Source: Variovorax paradoxus NBRC 15149
Lineage (GTDB): Bacteria > Pseudomonadota > Gammaproteobacteria > Burkholderiales > Burkholderiaceae_C
DNA length: 64,000 nucleotides
NCBI RefSeq assembly: GCF_001591365.1
Contig: NZ_BCUT01000005.1
Location: 310,001 to 374,000, forward strand
Direction: 5' to 3'
How positions within the stretch are numbered: position 1 is the first letter of the stretch; every line of letters begins with the position of its first letter. The notes below the pieces were generated by a model. That model made no database searches, was not told where the DNA came from, and saw nothing but the letters and a program-made list of their open reading frames with translations. Of this stretch, positions 33,948 to 41,907 are shown piece by piece. Made by a program: the position numbers and the translations under genes.

Positions 33948-36900
33948 TCGCCACACCGGAGTTCCAGCTCAACGCACTCGTCGCGGGCCTGGCCCTCCTC
34001 CTGATGACGTGGGGGCGGATCGACCGCACCTCCCACCGCGTGCTGTTCGGCGCGCTGACCGCGCTGCTGCTGATGCGCTATGCCGTCTGGCGCGTGGTTG
34101 CGACCATGCCGCCGTCGGACCTGGGCTTCGAGACCCTGTTCGCCTGGGTGTTCCTGTGCTTCGAGCTCACGGCCATCGTCTACACGCTGATGTCCATCCA
34201 CATGCTGGTGCGGCGGCGCGACAACCACCAGCTGGCCGACCGCGGCGAAGCCCTGCTGCGCGGCCGCGGTGCGCAGGTGCCGGCCGTGGACGTGTTCATC
34301 TGCACGTACAACGAGGATCTGGCGGTGCTGGAGAAGACCGTCATTGCCGCGCAGGCCATCGACTACCCGAACCTGAACGTGTGGGTGCTCGACGACACCC
34401 GTCGCGACTGGCTGCGCGAGTATTGCGAACGCAAGGGCGTGCACTACGCGCGCCGGCCCGACAACAGCCATGCCAAGGCCGGCAACCTCAACAACGGCCT
34501 GCGGCTGTCGGCGGGCGTGACCAATGCGCCCTACATCCTGGTGCTCGATGCCGACTTCGCGCCGCAGCGCCAGATCGTCTACCGCATGCTGGGCCTGTTC
34601 GCGGACCGCAAGGTCGGGCTGGTGCAGACGCCGCAGTTCTATTACAACGCCGACCCCATCCAGCACAACCTGCGCGCCACCGACAGCTGGGTCGACGAGC
34701 AGCGCGTGTTCTTCGACGTGCTGCAGCCGGCCAAGGATGCCGCCGACTCGGCCTTCTGCGTGGGCACTTCCTTCATCGTGCGGCGCGACCTGATCACCGC
34801 CGCGGGCGGCTTTCCGGTGGGCAGCGTGTGCGAGGACATCCACACCACCTACCTGCTGCTGCGCCACGGCCACATCACGCGCTGGCTCGGCGAGCGGCTG
34901 TCGAACGGCCTGTCGGCCGAGAGCATCATCGACTACATCAACCAGCGCAGCCGCTGGTGCCTGGGCACGGTGCAGCTCGCGCTGCTGCCCAACGGCCCGC
35001 TGCGCGGCCGGGGCTTCAGTTTCTCGGCGCGGATGCACTTCCTGCACGGGCTGCTGCACTGGCTCGGCAAGCCGTTCATGGCCATGGTCATGCTGGCGCC
35101 GGCGCTCTACTGGTATGCCGGAGTGTCGGTGTTCCATGCCACGCCGCAGGCCTTTGCCTCCTTCGGGCTGCCGCCGCTCCTCATGTTCTGGGCCTACAGC
35201 TACTGGATCAGCGGGCGGCGCTGCCTGCCCGTGTTCAGCGAGGTGAGCCAGCTGGTGGCGGCCATGGCCGTCACCAGCACGCTGGCCAGCGCCATGCTGC
35301 GGCCCTTCGGGCGGCCCTTCAAGGTGACGAACAAGGGGCTGGACCGCACCAAGACCGTCGTGCACTGGAAGCTGGTCGCGATGTTCGGCGGGCTTCTGCT
35401 GGCGCTGCAGCTCGGCGGCGCGTCGGTCGCGCTGAGCGGCGAGGCGCTCACGCCTGGCGACGAGCTCAATCTGGTGTGGACCGGTATCGCACTGCTGCTG
35501 TGCCTGGCCGCGCTCATGGCCTGCGTCGACCTGCCGCGGCCGGAGCAGGAAGAGCGCTTCCCCTGGCGTGCGCGCACCCGGGTGCGCACCGCGGCGGGCG
35601 AGGGCGAATCGCGCTTCGTCAACATCGCGGCCGATGGCGCGCTGCTGGAGGCCAAGGCCCTGCTGAAACGCCTGCGCGTGGGACAGCCGCTGGAGGTCTA
35701 CGTCGACCCGGTGGGATGGCTTCCGGCCCGCCTGGCCGCCAGGAGTTCCGCGGGCGCCGAGCTGCGCTTTGCCGGGACCGAGGCTCAGCGAGAGCAATTG
35801 GTGAGCCACGTGTTCAACGTGCCGCCGAGCCACGTCGCGGTCCAGGTGCGGCCATGGAAGGCCGCCTCGGCCTTGCTGGCGAGCGCGGGCTTCGGATCTC
35901 CCGGCGCCGGCTTCGTGCGCCTGTCCCTGCGGCTGCTGCTGCTGGTGCTGGCGACCTGCGTGGTTCTGGTGGTGAGCGGATGCAATCTCACGCCGCCGCT
36001 CAAGCAGCCCGACCTGACGGTGCCTTCGCAATGGCCGGCCGGCACGACGGCGCCGAACGCGGAACCCGTCGACTGGCGCAGCTTCGTGCAGGACGACGAA
36101 CTGCGCGGGCTCATCACCACCGCCCTCGCGCAGAACCGCGACCTGCGCGCCTATGCCGCGCGTGCCCGCGAAGCCCGGGCCGTGTATGCCGGCAGCCGCG
36201 CCTCGCTGTTTCCGCAGATCGGGCTGTCGGGCCATGCGCAGCGGGCGCAGACCACCCCGCAGGGCTCGCTCAGCCCGCTGGGCAACATTCCGACCGACGG
36301 CCGGACATCGAACAGCTTCGACATCCAGGCCGGCGTGACCTCGTACGAGCTCGACTTCTTCGGCCGCCAGCAGAGCGCGACCCAGCAGACCGGCTCGCTG
36401 GCCGAGGCGGGCAACAAGGACTTTGCGGCCGCCCACATGAACCTGGTGGGAGAGGTGTCGAATGCCTACCTCACGCTGCGCGCCGACCGCGCCCTGCTCG
36501 CGCTGGCCAATGCCAACGAGTCCGGCCTGGCCGCCAATGCCGACATGATCGGGCGCGCCAAGGCGGCGGGCGGTGCGGCGCAGCTGGACGTGTACCGCGC
36601 GCAGTCGCTGCTGCAGAACGCCCGCGTCAAGCAGGAAGAATTCCGCATGCGCGTCGCGCAGGATCTCCAGTGGCTGAACGTGCTGGTCGGCCAGCCGGTG
36701 TCGCCCGACACGGGCAGCGCACGGCCGTGGCCGGAGCGCTCCACTGCGCAGGTGGCGGCCGGCCTGCCGTCCAGCCTGCTGCAGCGCCGGCCCGACCTGC
36801 TGGCGGCCTATTCGCGCGTCGAGGCGGCCAATTCGGGCGTGGGCGCGGCCAAGGCCGCGATGCTGCCGACCATCTCGCTCACCGCGCTCGCGGGCGGAGT

Positions 36901-37342
36901 GAGCCGGGAGCTGTCGACGCTGCTGAGCAGCGGCAACAGCAGCTGGGCCGGGGTGCTGGGGGTGTCGCTGCCGCTGTTCGACTGGGGCCGCCGCTCGGCC
37001 AACATCACGGCCAACGAGGAGCGGCTGGCAGCGGCCATGGCGTCCTATGAAAGTGCCGCGCAGATGGCATTCCGAGAAACCGCCAACGCCCTGATCGCCG
37101 ACGACCACCTGCGCCCGCAGCTGGAAGCGCAGCAGGCCCGCGTGCAGGCGCTGGAGAAGGTGGCGAGCATTGCGCGTACGCGCTTCCGCAGTGGCCTGGA
37201 AGACTATTTTGCGAGCCAGGACGCCCAGCGCGAGCTCTATGCCGAGCAGCAGCAGCTGATCGAGCTGCAGCTCAAGGAGGCCGTGAACAGGGTCAACCTC
37301 TACAAGGCGCTGGGCGGAGGGTGGCAGGGCGCACAGGCCTGA
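33935..37342 (+). CDS. Cellulose-synthase-like GT2-PilZ protein fused in frame to a TolC/NodT-type outer-membrane lipoprotein
   Basis: One uninterrupted frame of 1135 codons. Residues 1-530 are a membrane GT2 with the full processive set: Asp119 (DVFICTYNED), Asp153 (LDDT), Asp205/Asp207 (DADF), CED 299-301 and QRSRW 337-341, flanked by about seven transmembrane helices. Residues about 538-650 form a PilZ-like domain (RFPWR, then NIAADG). At residue 661 a second signal-like helix begins (VRLSLRLLLLVLATCVVLVVSGC), ending in a lipobox with Cys683. Residues 683-1135 are a complete TolC/NodT-type factor (NLTPPLKQPDLTVPSQW, YELDFFGR, SLLQRRPDLLAAY, PLFDWGRR). A GTG at 35915 in the same frame could start a separate lipoprotein, but no clear ribosome site precedes it. 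Synthesis plus export of a polysaccharide is the likely role. Confidence 0.85.
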   Translation: MSHLIATPEFQLNALVAGLALLLMTWGRIDRTSHRVLFGALTALLLMRYAVWRVVATMPPSDLGFETLFAWVFLCFELTAIVYTLMSIHMLVRRRDNHQLADRGEALLRGRGAQVPAVDVFICTYNEDLAVLEKTVIAAQAIDYPNLNVWVLDDTRRDWLREYCERKGVHYARRPDNSHAKAGNLNNGLRLSAGVTNAPYILVLDADFAPQRQIVYRMLGLFADRKVGLVQTPQFYYNADPIQHNLRATDSWVDEQRVFFDVLQPAKDAADSAFCVGTSFIVRRDLITAAGGFPVGSVCEDIHTTYLLLRHGHITRWLGERLSNGLSAESIIDYINQRSRWCLGTVQLALLPNGPLRGRGFSFSARMHFLHGLLHWLGKPFMAMVMLAPALYWYAGVSVFHATPQAFASFGLPPLLMFWAYSYWISGRRCLPVFSEVSQLVAAMAVTSTLASAMLRPFGRPFKVTNKGLDRTKTVVHWKLVAMFGGLLLALQLGGASVALSGEALTPGDELNLVWTGIALLLCLAALMACVDLPRPEQEERFPWRARTRVRTAAGEGESRFVNIAADGALLEAKALLKRLRVGQPLEVYVDPVGWLPARLAARSSAGAELRFAGTEAQREQLVSHVFNVPPSHVAVQVRPWKAASALLASAGFGSPGAGFVRLSLRLLLLVLATCVVLVVSGCNLTPPLKQPDLTVPSQWPAGTTAPNAEPVDWRSFVQDDELRGLITTALAQNRDLRAYAARAREARAVYAGSRASLFPQIGLSGHAQRAQTTPQGSLSPLGNIPTDGRTSNSFDIQAGVTSYELDFFGRQQSATQQTGSLAEAGNKDFAAAHMNLVGEVSNAYLTLRADRALLALANANESGLAANADMIGRAKAAGGAAQLDVYRAQSLLQNARVKQEEFRMRVAQDLQWLNVLVGQPVSPDTGSARPWPERSTAQVAAGLPSSLLQRRPDLLAAYSRVEAANSGVGAAKAAMLPTISLTALAGGVSRELSTLLSSGNSSWAGVLGVSLPLFDWGRRSANITANEERLAAAMASYESAAQMAFRETANALIADDHLRPQLEAQQARVQALEKVASIARTRFRSGLEDYFASQDAQRELYAEQQQLIELQLKEAVNRVNLYKALGGGWQGAQA

Positions 37343-37363
37343 GCCGCCGCCCCCCGGGGACGG

Positions 37364-37645
37364 TCAGCCGACCTGGTTGATGGCGTCCTTCAGCGCCTTG
37401 CCGGCCGCGAATTTCGCGCTCTTGCTCGCCTTGATCGTGATCTGCTCGCCGGTCGACGGATTGCGGCCGGTGCGCTCGGCACGGTCGGCCACGCTGAAGG
37501 TGCCAAAGCCGATCAGCTGCACCGTCTCCCCACGCACCAGGGCGCGCGAGAGTTGTTCGAGCGCCGAGTCGAAGGCGCGGCCGGCGTCGGCCTTGCTGAG
37601 GTTGGTGTCTTCTGCAATGGCGGCGATGAGTTCGGTCTTGTTCAA
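37364..37645 (-). CDS. HU-type histone-like DNA-binding protein
   Basis: A 93-residue HU/IHF family protein with the standard LNKTELIAAIAE opening, GFGTFSVADRAER arm and RNPSTGEQITIKASKSAKFAAGKALKD tail. It bends and compacts DNA as a dimer. The family start corresponds to a TTG at 37645 with AAGGA nine bases upstream; a longer reading to 37765 would add 40 non-conserved residues. It is convergent with the GT2-TolC gene (21-base gap) and monocistronic. Confidence 0.88.
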   Translation of the reverse strand: MNKTELIAAIAEDTNLSKADAGRAFDSALEQLSRALVRGETVQLIGFGTFSVADRAERTGRNPSTGEQITIKASKSAKFAAGKALKDAINQVG

Positions 37646-37961
37646 AACAGGAATTCCTTTCGATAGAACATTTGTGAAAACCACGGAGGGTCGTACCCGA
37701 GTTTGACCGAATGCGGCGGCCGGATTCCCGCCCGGGCCTGCAGATGTGCTTCTAAATCTGCACACCTGTGACGGATGTCCGCTTCGCGCATTCGTGAAGT
37801 ACTGGGCAGAACGGAGGGCTGGTTACGGTTTCTCACGTAAACCAAAGCCGATCGTGAAGCATTTCCTGTCTAAATGTTAGTAATTCACATATCTTGTCGC
37901 CTCGCTGATGGCCACGGCGCCATCTGAAGCAGCGCCAGGCAATTTCAACCAAGGAGTCCGC
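37646..37961. other. Intergenic region between HU and a small lipoprotein gene
   Basis: 316 bases of divergent upstream sequence. It should contain the HU promoter and the promoter of the small lipoprotein; the part from about 37830 to 37900 is AT-rich. No clear consensus promoter or RNA gene could be assigned. Confidence 0.4.
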
Positions 37962-38102
37962 ATGAAAAAAACAGCCGCCACCGTGATCTTCTCGTTTGCG
38001 ATGACCTTGCTCCTGAGCGCCTGCGTTGTGGCGGACCCGGGGCCAGGCCCGGGCAAGGGCGGCTTCTGCCCTCCTGGGCAAGCCAAGAAGGGCAACTGCT
38101 GA
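37962..38102 (+). CDS. Very small predicted lipoprotein (46 residues)
   Basis: MKKTAATVIFSFAMTLLLSAC is a textbook lipoprotein signal peptide with the modified Cys at residue 21, followed by a 25-residue Gly/Pro-rich tail (VADPGPGPGKGGFCPPGQ) with two more cysteines. AAGGAG lies five bases before the ATG. The size and style recall entericidin-like or surface-exposed small lipoproteins, but no family is recognised. Confidence 0.7.
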   Translation: MKKTAATVIFSFAMTLLLSACVVADPGPGPGKGGFCPPGQAKKGNC

Positions 38103-38160
38103 CCCGGTGTTCCCGGACCGCAGGCCCGACCCCGGCCGGGAACACCAAGCCGCCACCTCC

Positions 38161-38568
38161 ATGACATCTGCACCCACGCTCCGCCAGAACCGGATCGCGC
38201 TGGTGGACTCCGACGCCCTGCAACGCCTGTGCACCGGCAGTTCGCTGAAAGCCATCGGCCTCGACCACGCCTCCTTCGCGCATCTTCATGGCCTGATCGA
38301 CGCCGCCCGCGAAGGCCGGCGCTTCGATGCCATTCTTCTTGGACTGCACGCGGATGCAGCGCCGGTCGTGGCGCTCATTGCCGACGCGTGGAGCGCGCTC
38401 GGCCAGCGCGTTCACGTGTTCTTCATGGCGCATCCGACCGAGCTGCCCCATGCGCGGGAGGCGCTGTCGCGGTCGGCTGTCAGCGGATGGCGTTCGCAGA
38501 TGATCCTTTCCCCCGCGAGCGATGCCGATTTGCGCGCCGCCTTCCACGGCAAGGGATTCCATGCGTAG
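38161..38568 (+). CDS. Receiver-like protein without phospho-acceptor (pseudo-receiver)
   Basis: A 135-residue protein whose start, RIALVDSDALQRLC, looks like the first strand and acidic loop of a response-regulator receiver. At the position of the phospho-accepting Asp (FDAILLGLHADA) there is Gly, so it cannot be phosphorylated in the normal way. No output domain is attached. It follows the small lipoprotein by 58 bases and overlaps the next small membrane protein by 8 bases. The function is unknown. Confidence 0.6.
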   Translation: MTSAPTLRQNRIALVDSDALQRLCTGSSLKAIGLDHASFAHLHGLIDAAREGRRFDAILLGLHADAAPVVALIADAWSALGQRVHVFFMAHPTELPHAREALSRSAVSGWRSQMILSPASDADLRAAFHGKGFHA

Positions 38569-38806
38569 TCCGTTCCTCGCAGACCCGAGTCCGGACGAGC
38601 CGCCGGCACCGCCCGGGCGGCCGGCCTGGCTGGCCCTGCTGCCCGTGCTCCTGTATGCCCTGGCGACCATTTCCTTCCTGGCCATCGCCATGCGGGTGCC
38701 GAACATCGTTGCCGCGGCGCTGTTCGTGACCGCGGCCGTCGTGTCGCTCGGGGCGGGCGTCATTCTTGGCTTGAGCCTGTGGCTCTTCCCGGAGCTTCCG
38801 CGCTAG
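38561..38806 (+). CDS. Small two-helix membrane protein, unknown
   Basis: An 81-residue protein with a Pro-rich cytoplasmic start (ADPSPDEPPAPPGRP) and two transmembrane helices (LLPVLLYALATISFLAIAM and IVAAALFVTAAVVSLGAGVI). It overlaps the preceding receiver-like gene by 8 bases, which suggests coupled translation. No family is recognised. Confidence 0.6.
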   Translation: MRSPFLADPSPDEPPAPPGRPAWLALLPVLLYALATISFLAIAMRVPNIVAAALFVTAAVVSLGAGVILGLSLWLFPELPR

Positions 38807-38834
38807 TGCTCCTCTGCCGACTCGGACGACAACG

Positions 38835-39092
38835 ATGAGCAAGCCCCCACCGTCGATCTTCCGCATCCAGGACTGGCGCGGAACCTTGGTTGCCGCGCTG
38901 GTCGGCCTCCTGATCGTGATGGCCGTGGTCATGAAGTGGCTGGTCGAATTCCAGGTTTCGGCGGCGCAGGAACGCCGATCGCTCGAGGCGCTTGCCCGCC
39001 GGGCCGAGGCGCACTGCTTCGGACTCGCAACGCATCGCGCCACGCAGGCCTGCCTGGCGCAGCGGGCGGTCCAGGCCAAGCTTTCAAAATAG
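38835..39092 (+). CDS. Small single-pass membrane protein, unknown
   Basis: An 85-residue protein with one N-terminal transmembrane helix (about residues 18-36, LVAALVGLLIVMAVVMKWL) and a charged, helical periplasmic part with two cysteines (EAHCFGLATHRATQACLA) that could form a disulfide. It lies 28 bases after the two-helix protein in the same direction. The layout resembles type IV pilin-like or secretion accessory proteins only superficially. Confidence 0.55.
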   Translation: MSKPPPSIFRIQDWRGTLVAALVGLLIVMAVVMKWLVEFQVSAAQERRSLEALARRAEAHCFGLATHRATQACLAQRAVQAKLSK

Positions 39093-39124
39093 AAAGAAAG
39101 CCCCGCGCGGGCAGCGGGCCCGCG
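39090..39124 (-). terminator. Terminator-like hairpin after the AsmA gene
   Basis: Reading leftward, a 7-base GC stem (CGCGGGC/GCCCGCG, 39106-39124) is followed after CGGGGC by TTTCTTTCT. It lies just 6 bases past the AsmA stop codon and may serve the converging small-gene transcript too. Confidence 0.45.
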
Positions 39125-39130
39125 GCGCCG

Positions 39131-41140
39131 CTAGCGTGCCCCGGGCTGCTTGCCAGCCTTCGGCTTCTGGCGCGCGGCCGCCTCCAGCGGCGCGCATTGC
39201 GCGAACTCCTGCGAGCCCATGTTCAAGAGCGGCAGCAGCGCGGCGGCGGGCGCCACCGCACCCAGCGCAATCGCGGAACCCAGCTTGAGCGCCACGGCAC
39301 CCTTGTCGACGCCGACGTCGGGGTTCTTGAACGTGCCCTGGACGTACAGCGGCGAGCGCAGCGAAAGAACGCGCAGCGCCTTGTTGCGCGGCTGGATCTC
39401 CAGCGCGAGCTGTTCCTTGGAAAGATCGATGAGCCCGCTCACGTTGACGACCGATTCGTCCGTGTCCAGCACGAAGGAGCGCGTCTGCATGACGCCCTGC
39501 GTCACCTTGAAATCGCTCGCCAGGCAGTTCAGCTGGACCTGCCTGTCGCCGAACAGCTGGGTCGCCACCACGCTGCCGATGTTCAGTCCCATGGCCTCGA
39601 GCAGGAACTTGCTCACCGTGCCCTTGCTCACCAGCGCCTTCACCTCGCCGTTCGAAGTGCCCAGCAGGGCCGCGACGGAGTTGCCGGAGGCGGACAGCGC
39701 CGCGTCGCCGCCGACTTCGCCCAGGCTGGCCTGCAGGGTGTCGAGCGTCGGGAAGAGTTCCTTGATCCGGAGCCGGCGCGCCGACAGCTGCAGGTTGGCG
39801 CGGATCGGGTCCTGCCGGCCGTCGAGCTTGACCGTGGCGGCCACGGTGCCGCCTGCCACGCCAAAGCTCAACGGCGTGAGCGAGAGCACGCTGTCCTTCA
39901 GGTGAAGATCCGCCACCAGGCTGTCGATGGGCAGGTCCTTCGCGTGGAAGATCTTGCGGCCGGCAAACTTGACGTCCGCATCGATGCTGCCCCAGCTTGC
40001 GGTATCGAACTTCTCCACCGGCAGCACCTTGCCCGCCGGTTGGACGGCCGGGGCGCCCCGCTTGGCCTTGCTCGCGTTCGAATCGGCGCCGATCAAGGGC
40101 GCCAGGTCTTCCAGCCGCAGCTGGTTGGACTGCACCTGGCCGCGCAGCAGCGGCCGCGGCTGCTGCGAGACGTACTCCAGCGTGCCCGCAATGTCGCTGG
40201 CACCCACGCGGCCCTTGAAGTTCTCGTACAGCCAGCGCCCGCCGGCCTTGTCGAGCTTGCCGACCAGATGGCCTTCGGTGCTGAACGGCGGCGTATTGGG
40301 CAGCGTGATGCCGGTGATGGGATACAGGTGCGCCATGCTCGCGCCCGACAGCTTGAGCCGCAGGTCCAGCGCGGCCAGCGCGTCGGGCTTGGTCAGCGTG
40401 CCGGCGATGTCGATGCGCGTGGCACCCACCTGCACGCCGGCCTGCAAGGGGTAGGGCTTGGTGTCCTGCTGCAGCGAGAGCACGGCGCCGGCCTTGCCGC
40501 TTCCCTGCACCGGCGTCTGGCGGAAGGTGCCGCCGAGCTTCCAGCCGATGCCGTAGCCTTCGGCGCTTTCCGCGGGCAGGCTGTCGATGTCGACCTTGAG
40601 ATCGAGCCTTGCCGTTGCATCGGCCAGCTTCACCGTGCCCTGGCTCAGCACCAGCCGCTGCAGGTCGAGCTTCCAGCTCGAGGGCTCCGCGCCGCCGCCG
40701 GCGGCCAGCGTCCAGTTGTTCTTGCCGTCCGCGGTGCGTTCGAGCGAAAGAACGGGGCCGGCGAGCTCGAGCGTGGGAATGCGGATCGTGTGGTTCAGCA
40801 GGGGCAGCGGGTTCAGCGAGAAGGTCAGCTGCCGGATCTCGGCCAGGTGCGGACCGGTCTTGCCCCAGTCGGCATTGCCCAGCGTGATGTCCTGTGCGCT
40901 CAGCCTCGGCCAGGGCACCCAGCGGCGCCAGCCCGTTTCGGCTTCGGGGCTCGACCACTGCAGCGCCAGGTCGCCGCGGATCGCGAACGGGCGGCCGGTT
41001 GCTTCGCTCACGCGCTGGTTGATCCAGGGCCGGGCGCGGTTCCAGTCGAAGCTCAACAGGACCGCGATGCACAGCGCCGCGAGGGCCGACAGCAGAAGCA
41101 GGCCCCAGCCCACGGCGCGGGGAAACATCGATGATTTCAT
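39131..41140 (-). CDS. AsmA-family envelope protein
   Basis: A 669-residue protein with an N-terminal membrane anchor (about residues 7-32, AVGWGLLLLSALAALCIAVLL), then FDWNRARPWINQRVSEATGRPFAIRGDL, the AsmA signature. A long beta-rich periplasmic body ends in the AsmA_2-type region (VDLSKEQLALEIQPRNKALRVLSLRSPLYVQGTFKNPDVGVD). AsmA-like proteins bridge the periplasm and take part in lipid transport or outer-membrane homeostasis. The ATG at 41140 has AAGGGAG seven bases upstream. Confidence 0.87.
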   Translation of the reverse strand: MKSSMFPRAVGWGLLLLSALAALCIAVLLSFDWNRARPWINQRVSEATGRPFAIRGDLALQWSSPEAETGWRRWVPWPRLSAQDITLGNADWGKTGPHLAEIRQLTFSLNPLPLLNHTIRIPTLELAGPVLSLERTADGKNNWTLAAGGGAEPSSWKLDLQRLVLSQGTVKLADATARLDLKVDIDSLPAESAEGYGIGWKLGGTFRQTPVQGSGKAGAVLSLQQDTKPYPLQAGVQVGATRIDIAGTLTKPDALAALDLRLKLSGASMAHLYPITGITLPNTPPFSTEGHLVGKLDKAGGRWLYENFKGRVGASDIAGTLEYVSQQPRPLLRGQVQSNQLRLEDLAPLIGADSNASKAKRGAPAVQPAGKVLPVEKFDTASWGSIDADVKFAGRKIFHAKDLPIDSLVADLHLKDSVLSLTPLSFGVAGGTVAATVKLDGRQDPIRANLQLSARRLRIKELFPTLDTLQASLGEVGGDAALSASGNSVAALLGTSNGEVKALVSKGTVSKFLLEAMGLNIGSVVATQLFGDRQVQLNCLASDFKVTQGVMQTRSFVLDTDESVVNVSGLIDLSKEQLALEIQPRNKALRVLSLRSPLYVQGTFKNPDVGVDKGAVALKLGSAIALGAVAPAAALLPLLNMGSQEFAQCAPLEAAARQKPKAGKQPGAR

Positions 41141-41329
41141 TTTCACTCCCTTGAAGCGGCCCTTGCGCAATGCAGCCATTGCAGGGCACTGTACCTTCCG
41201 CAGCCCTGCGCGAGCTGCGGATGGCAGTCAGGGAGTGAGTCGCACCAGGAGCGGCGCGTTCACGAGGAGCGGCCGATGCCGGTGCCCGGCCGTGAAAAAT
41301 TTCACCTCGGGCGCACTTCGATCAGGCTT

Positions 41330-41776
41330 CTATCGCAGCACCAGCACCGGAATGTGCGAGTGGGTCAGCACATGCAGCGTCTCGCTGCCCATCAGCAGCC
41401 GCGCCAGGCTGCGCCGGCCGTGCGAGGCCATCACGATCAGGTCGCACTGCTGGTTCTTGGCCGTGGCGATGATGGCTTCGGCCACCTGGTTCGACTTCAT
41501 GACGATGGCCTGCGCGCTGCGCACGCCCCGGGCGATGGCGGCGCTCCTGACCGCATCGACCAGGCGCTGCGCGGATTGCTCCACCTGTTCTTGCGAGGCT
41601 TCGATCTCGCGCTGGTTCAGCACCATCGAGCCTTCGAAATAGCCATAAGGCTGGATGTGCGCGACAGTGACGCTCACCAGTTCGGCACCCGCCAGCAGCG
41701 CCAGGTCGATGGCAGTGGCAACCGCCTGCTCGGAGAGCGAAGAGCCATCGGTGGGGACGAGGATGCGCTTGTACAT
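41330..41776 (-). CDS. Universal stress protein (UspA family)
   Basis: A 148-residue cytoplasmic protein opening MYKRILVPTDGSSLSEQAV and ending with the ATP-binding loop ASHGRRSLARLLMGSETLHVLTHSHIPVLVLR (GRR-x-G-S-type). This indicates an ATP-binding Usp, produced under stress or growth arrest. It is a stand-alone gene between AsmA and the two-component pair, with about 130 bases of leader. Confidence 0.9.
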   Translation of the reverse strand: MYKRILVPTDGSSLSEQAVATAIDLALLAGAELVSVTVAHIQPYGYFEGSMVLNQREIEASQEQVEQSAQRLVDAVRSAAIARGVRSAQAIVMKSNQVAEAIIATAKNQQCDLIVMASHGRRSLARLLMGSETLHVLTHSHIPVLVLR

Positions 41777-41907
41777 GGCCGACTCCTTGGCCCCCGGCAC
41801 TGCGGGTGCCTTCGCATTCCAGTCTAGTTCGCGGGCAGGGGCCCTTCAAGCAACGAAGCTGGGCTGCGGCCCCTAATCGCAAACGACGGGAGAGCGCCCA
41901 CGCACGC

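Noticed and set aside
33505..37050. An 1181-codon plus-strand frame overlapping the GT2-TolC gene in another phase
   Set aside because: Ala/Arg/Gly-rich shadow frame; all GT2, PilZ and TolC motifs are in the other phase.
33833..37108. A 1091-codon minus-strand frame opposite the GT2-TolC gene
   Set aside because: Low-complexity His/Gln/Arg composition, no start signal and no domain; explained by codon bias of the plus-strand gene.
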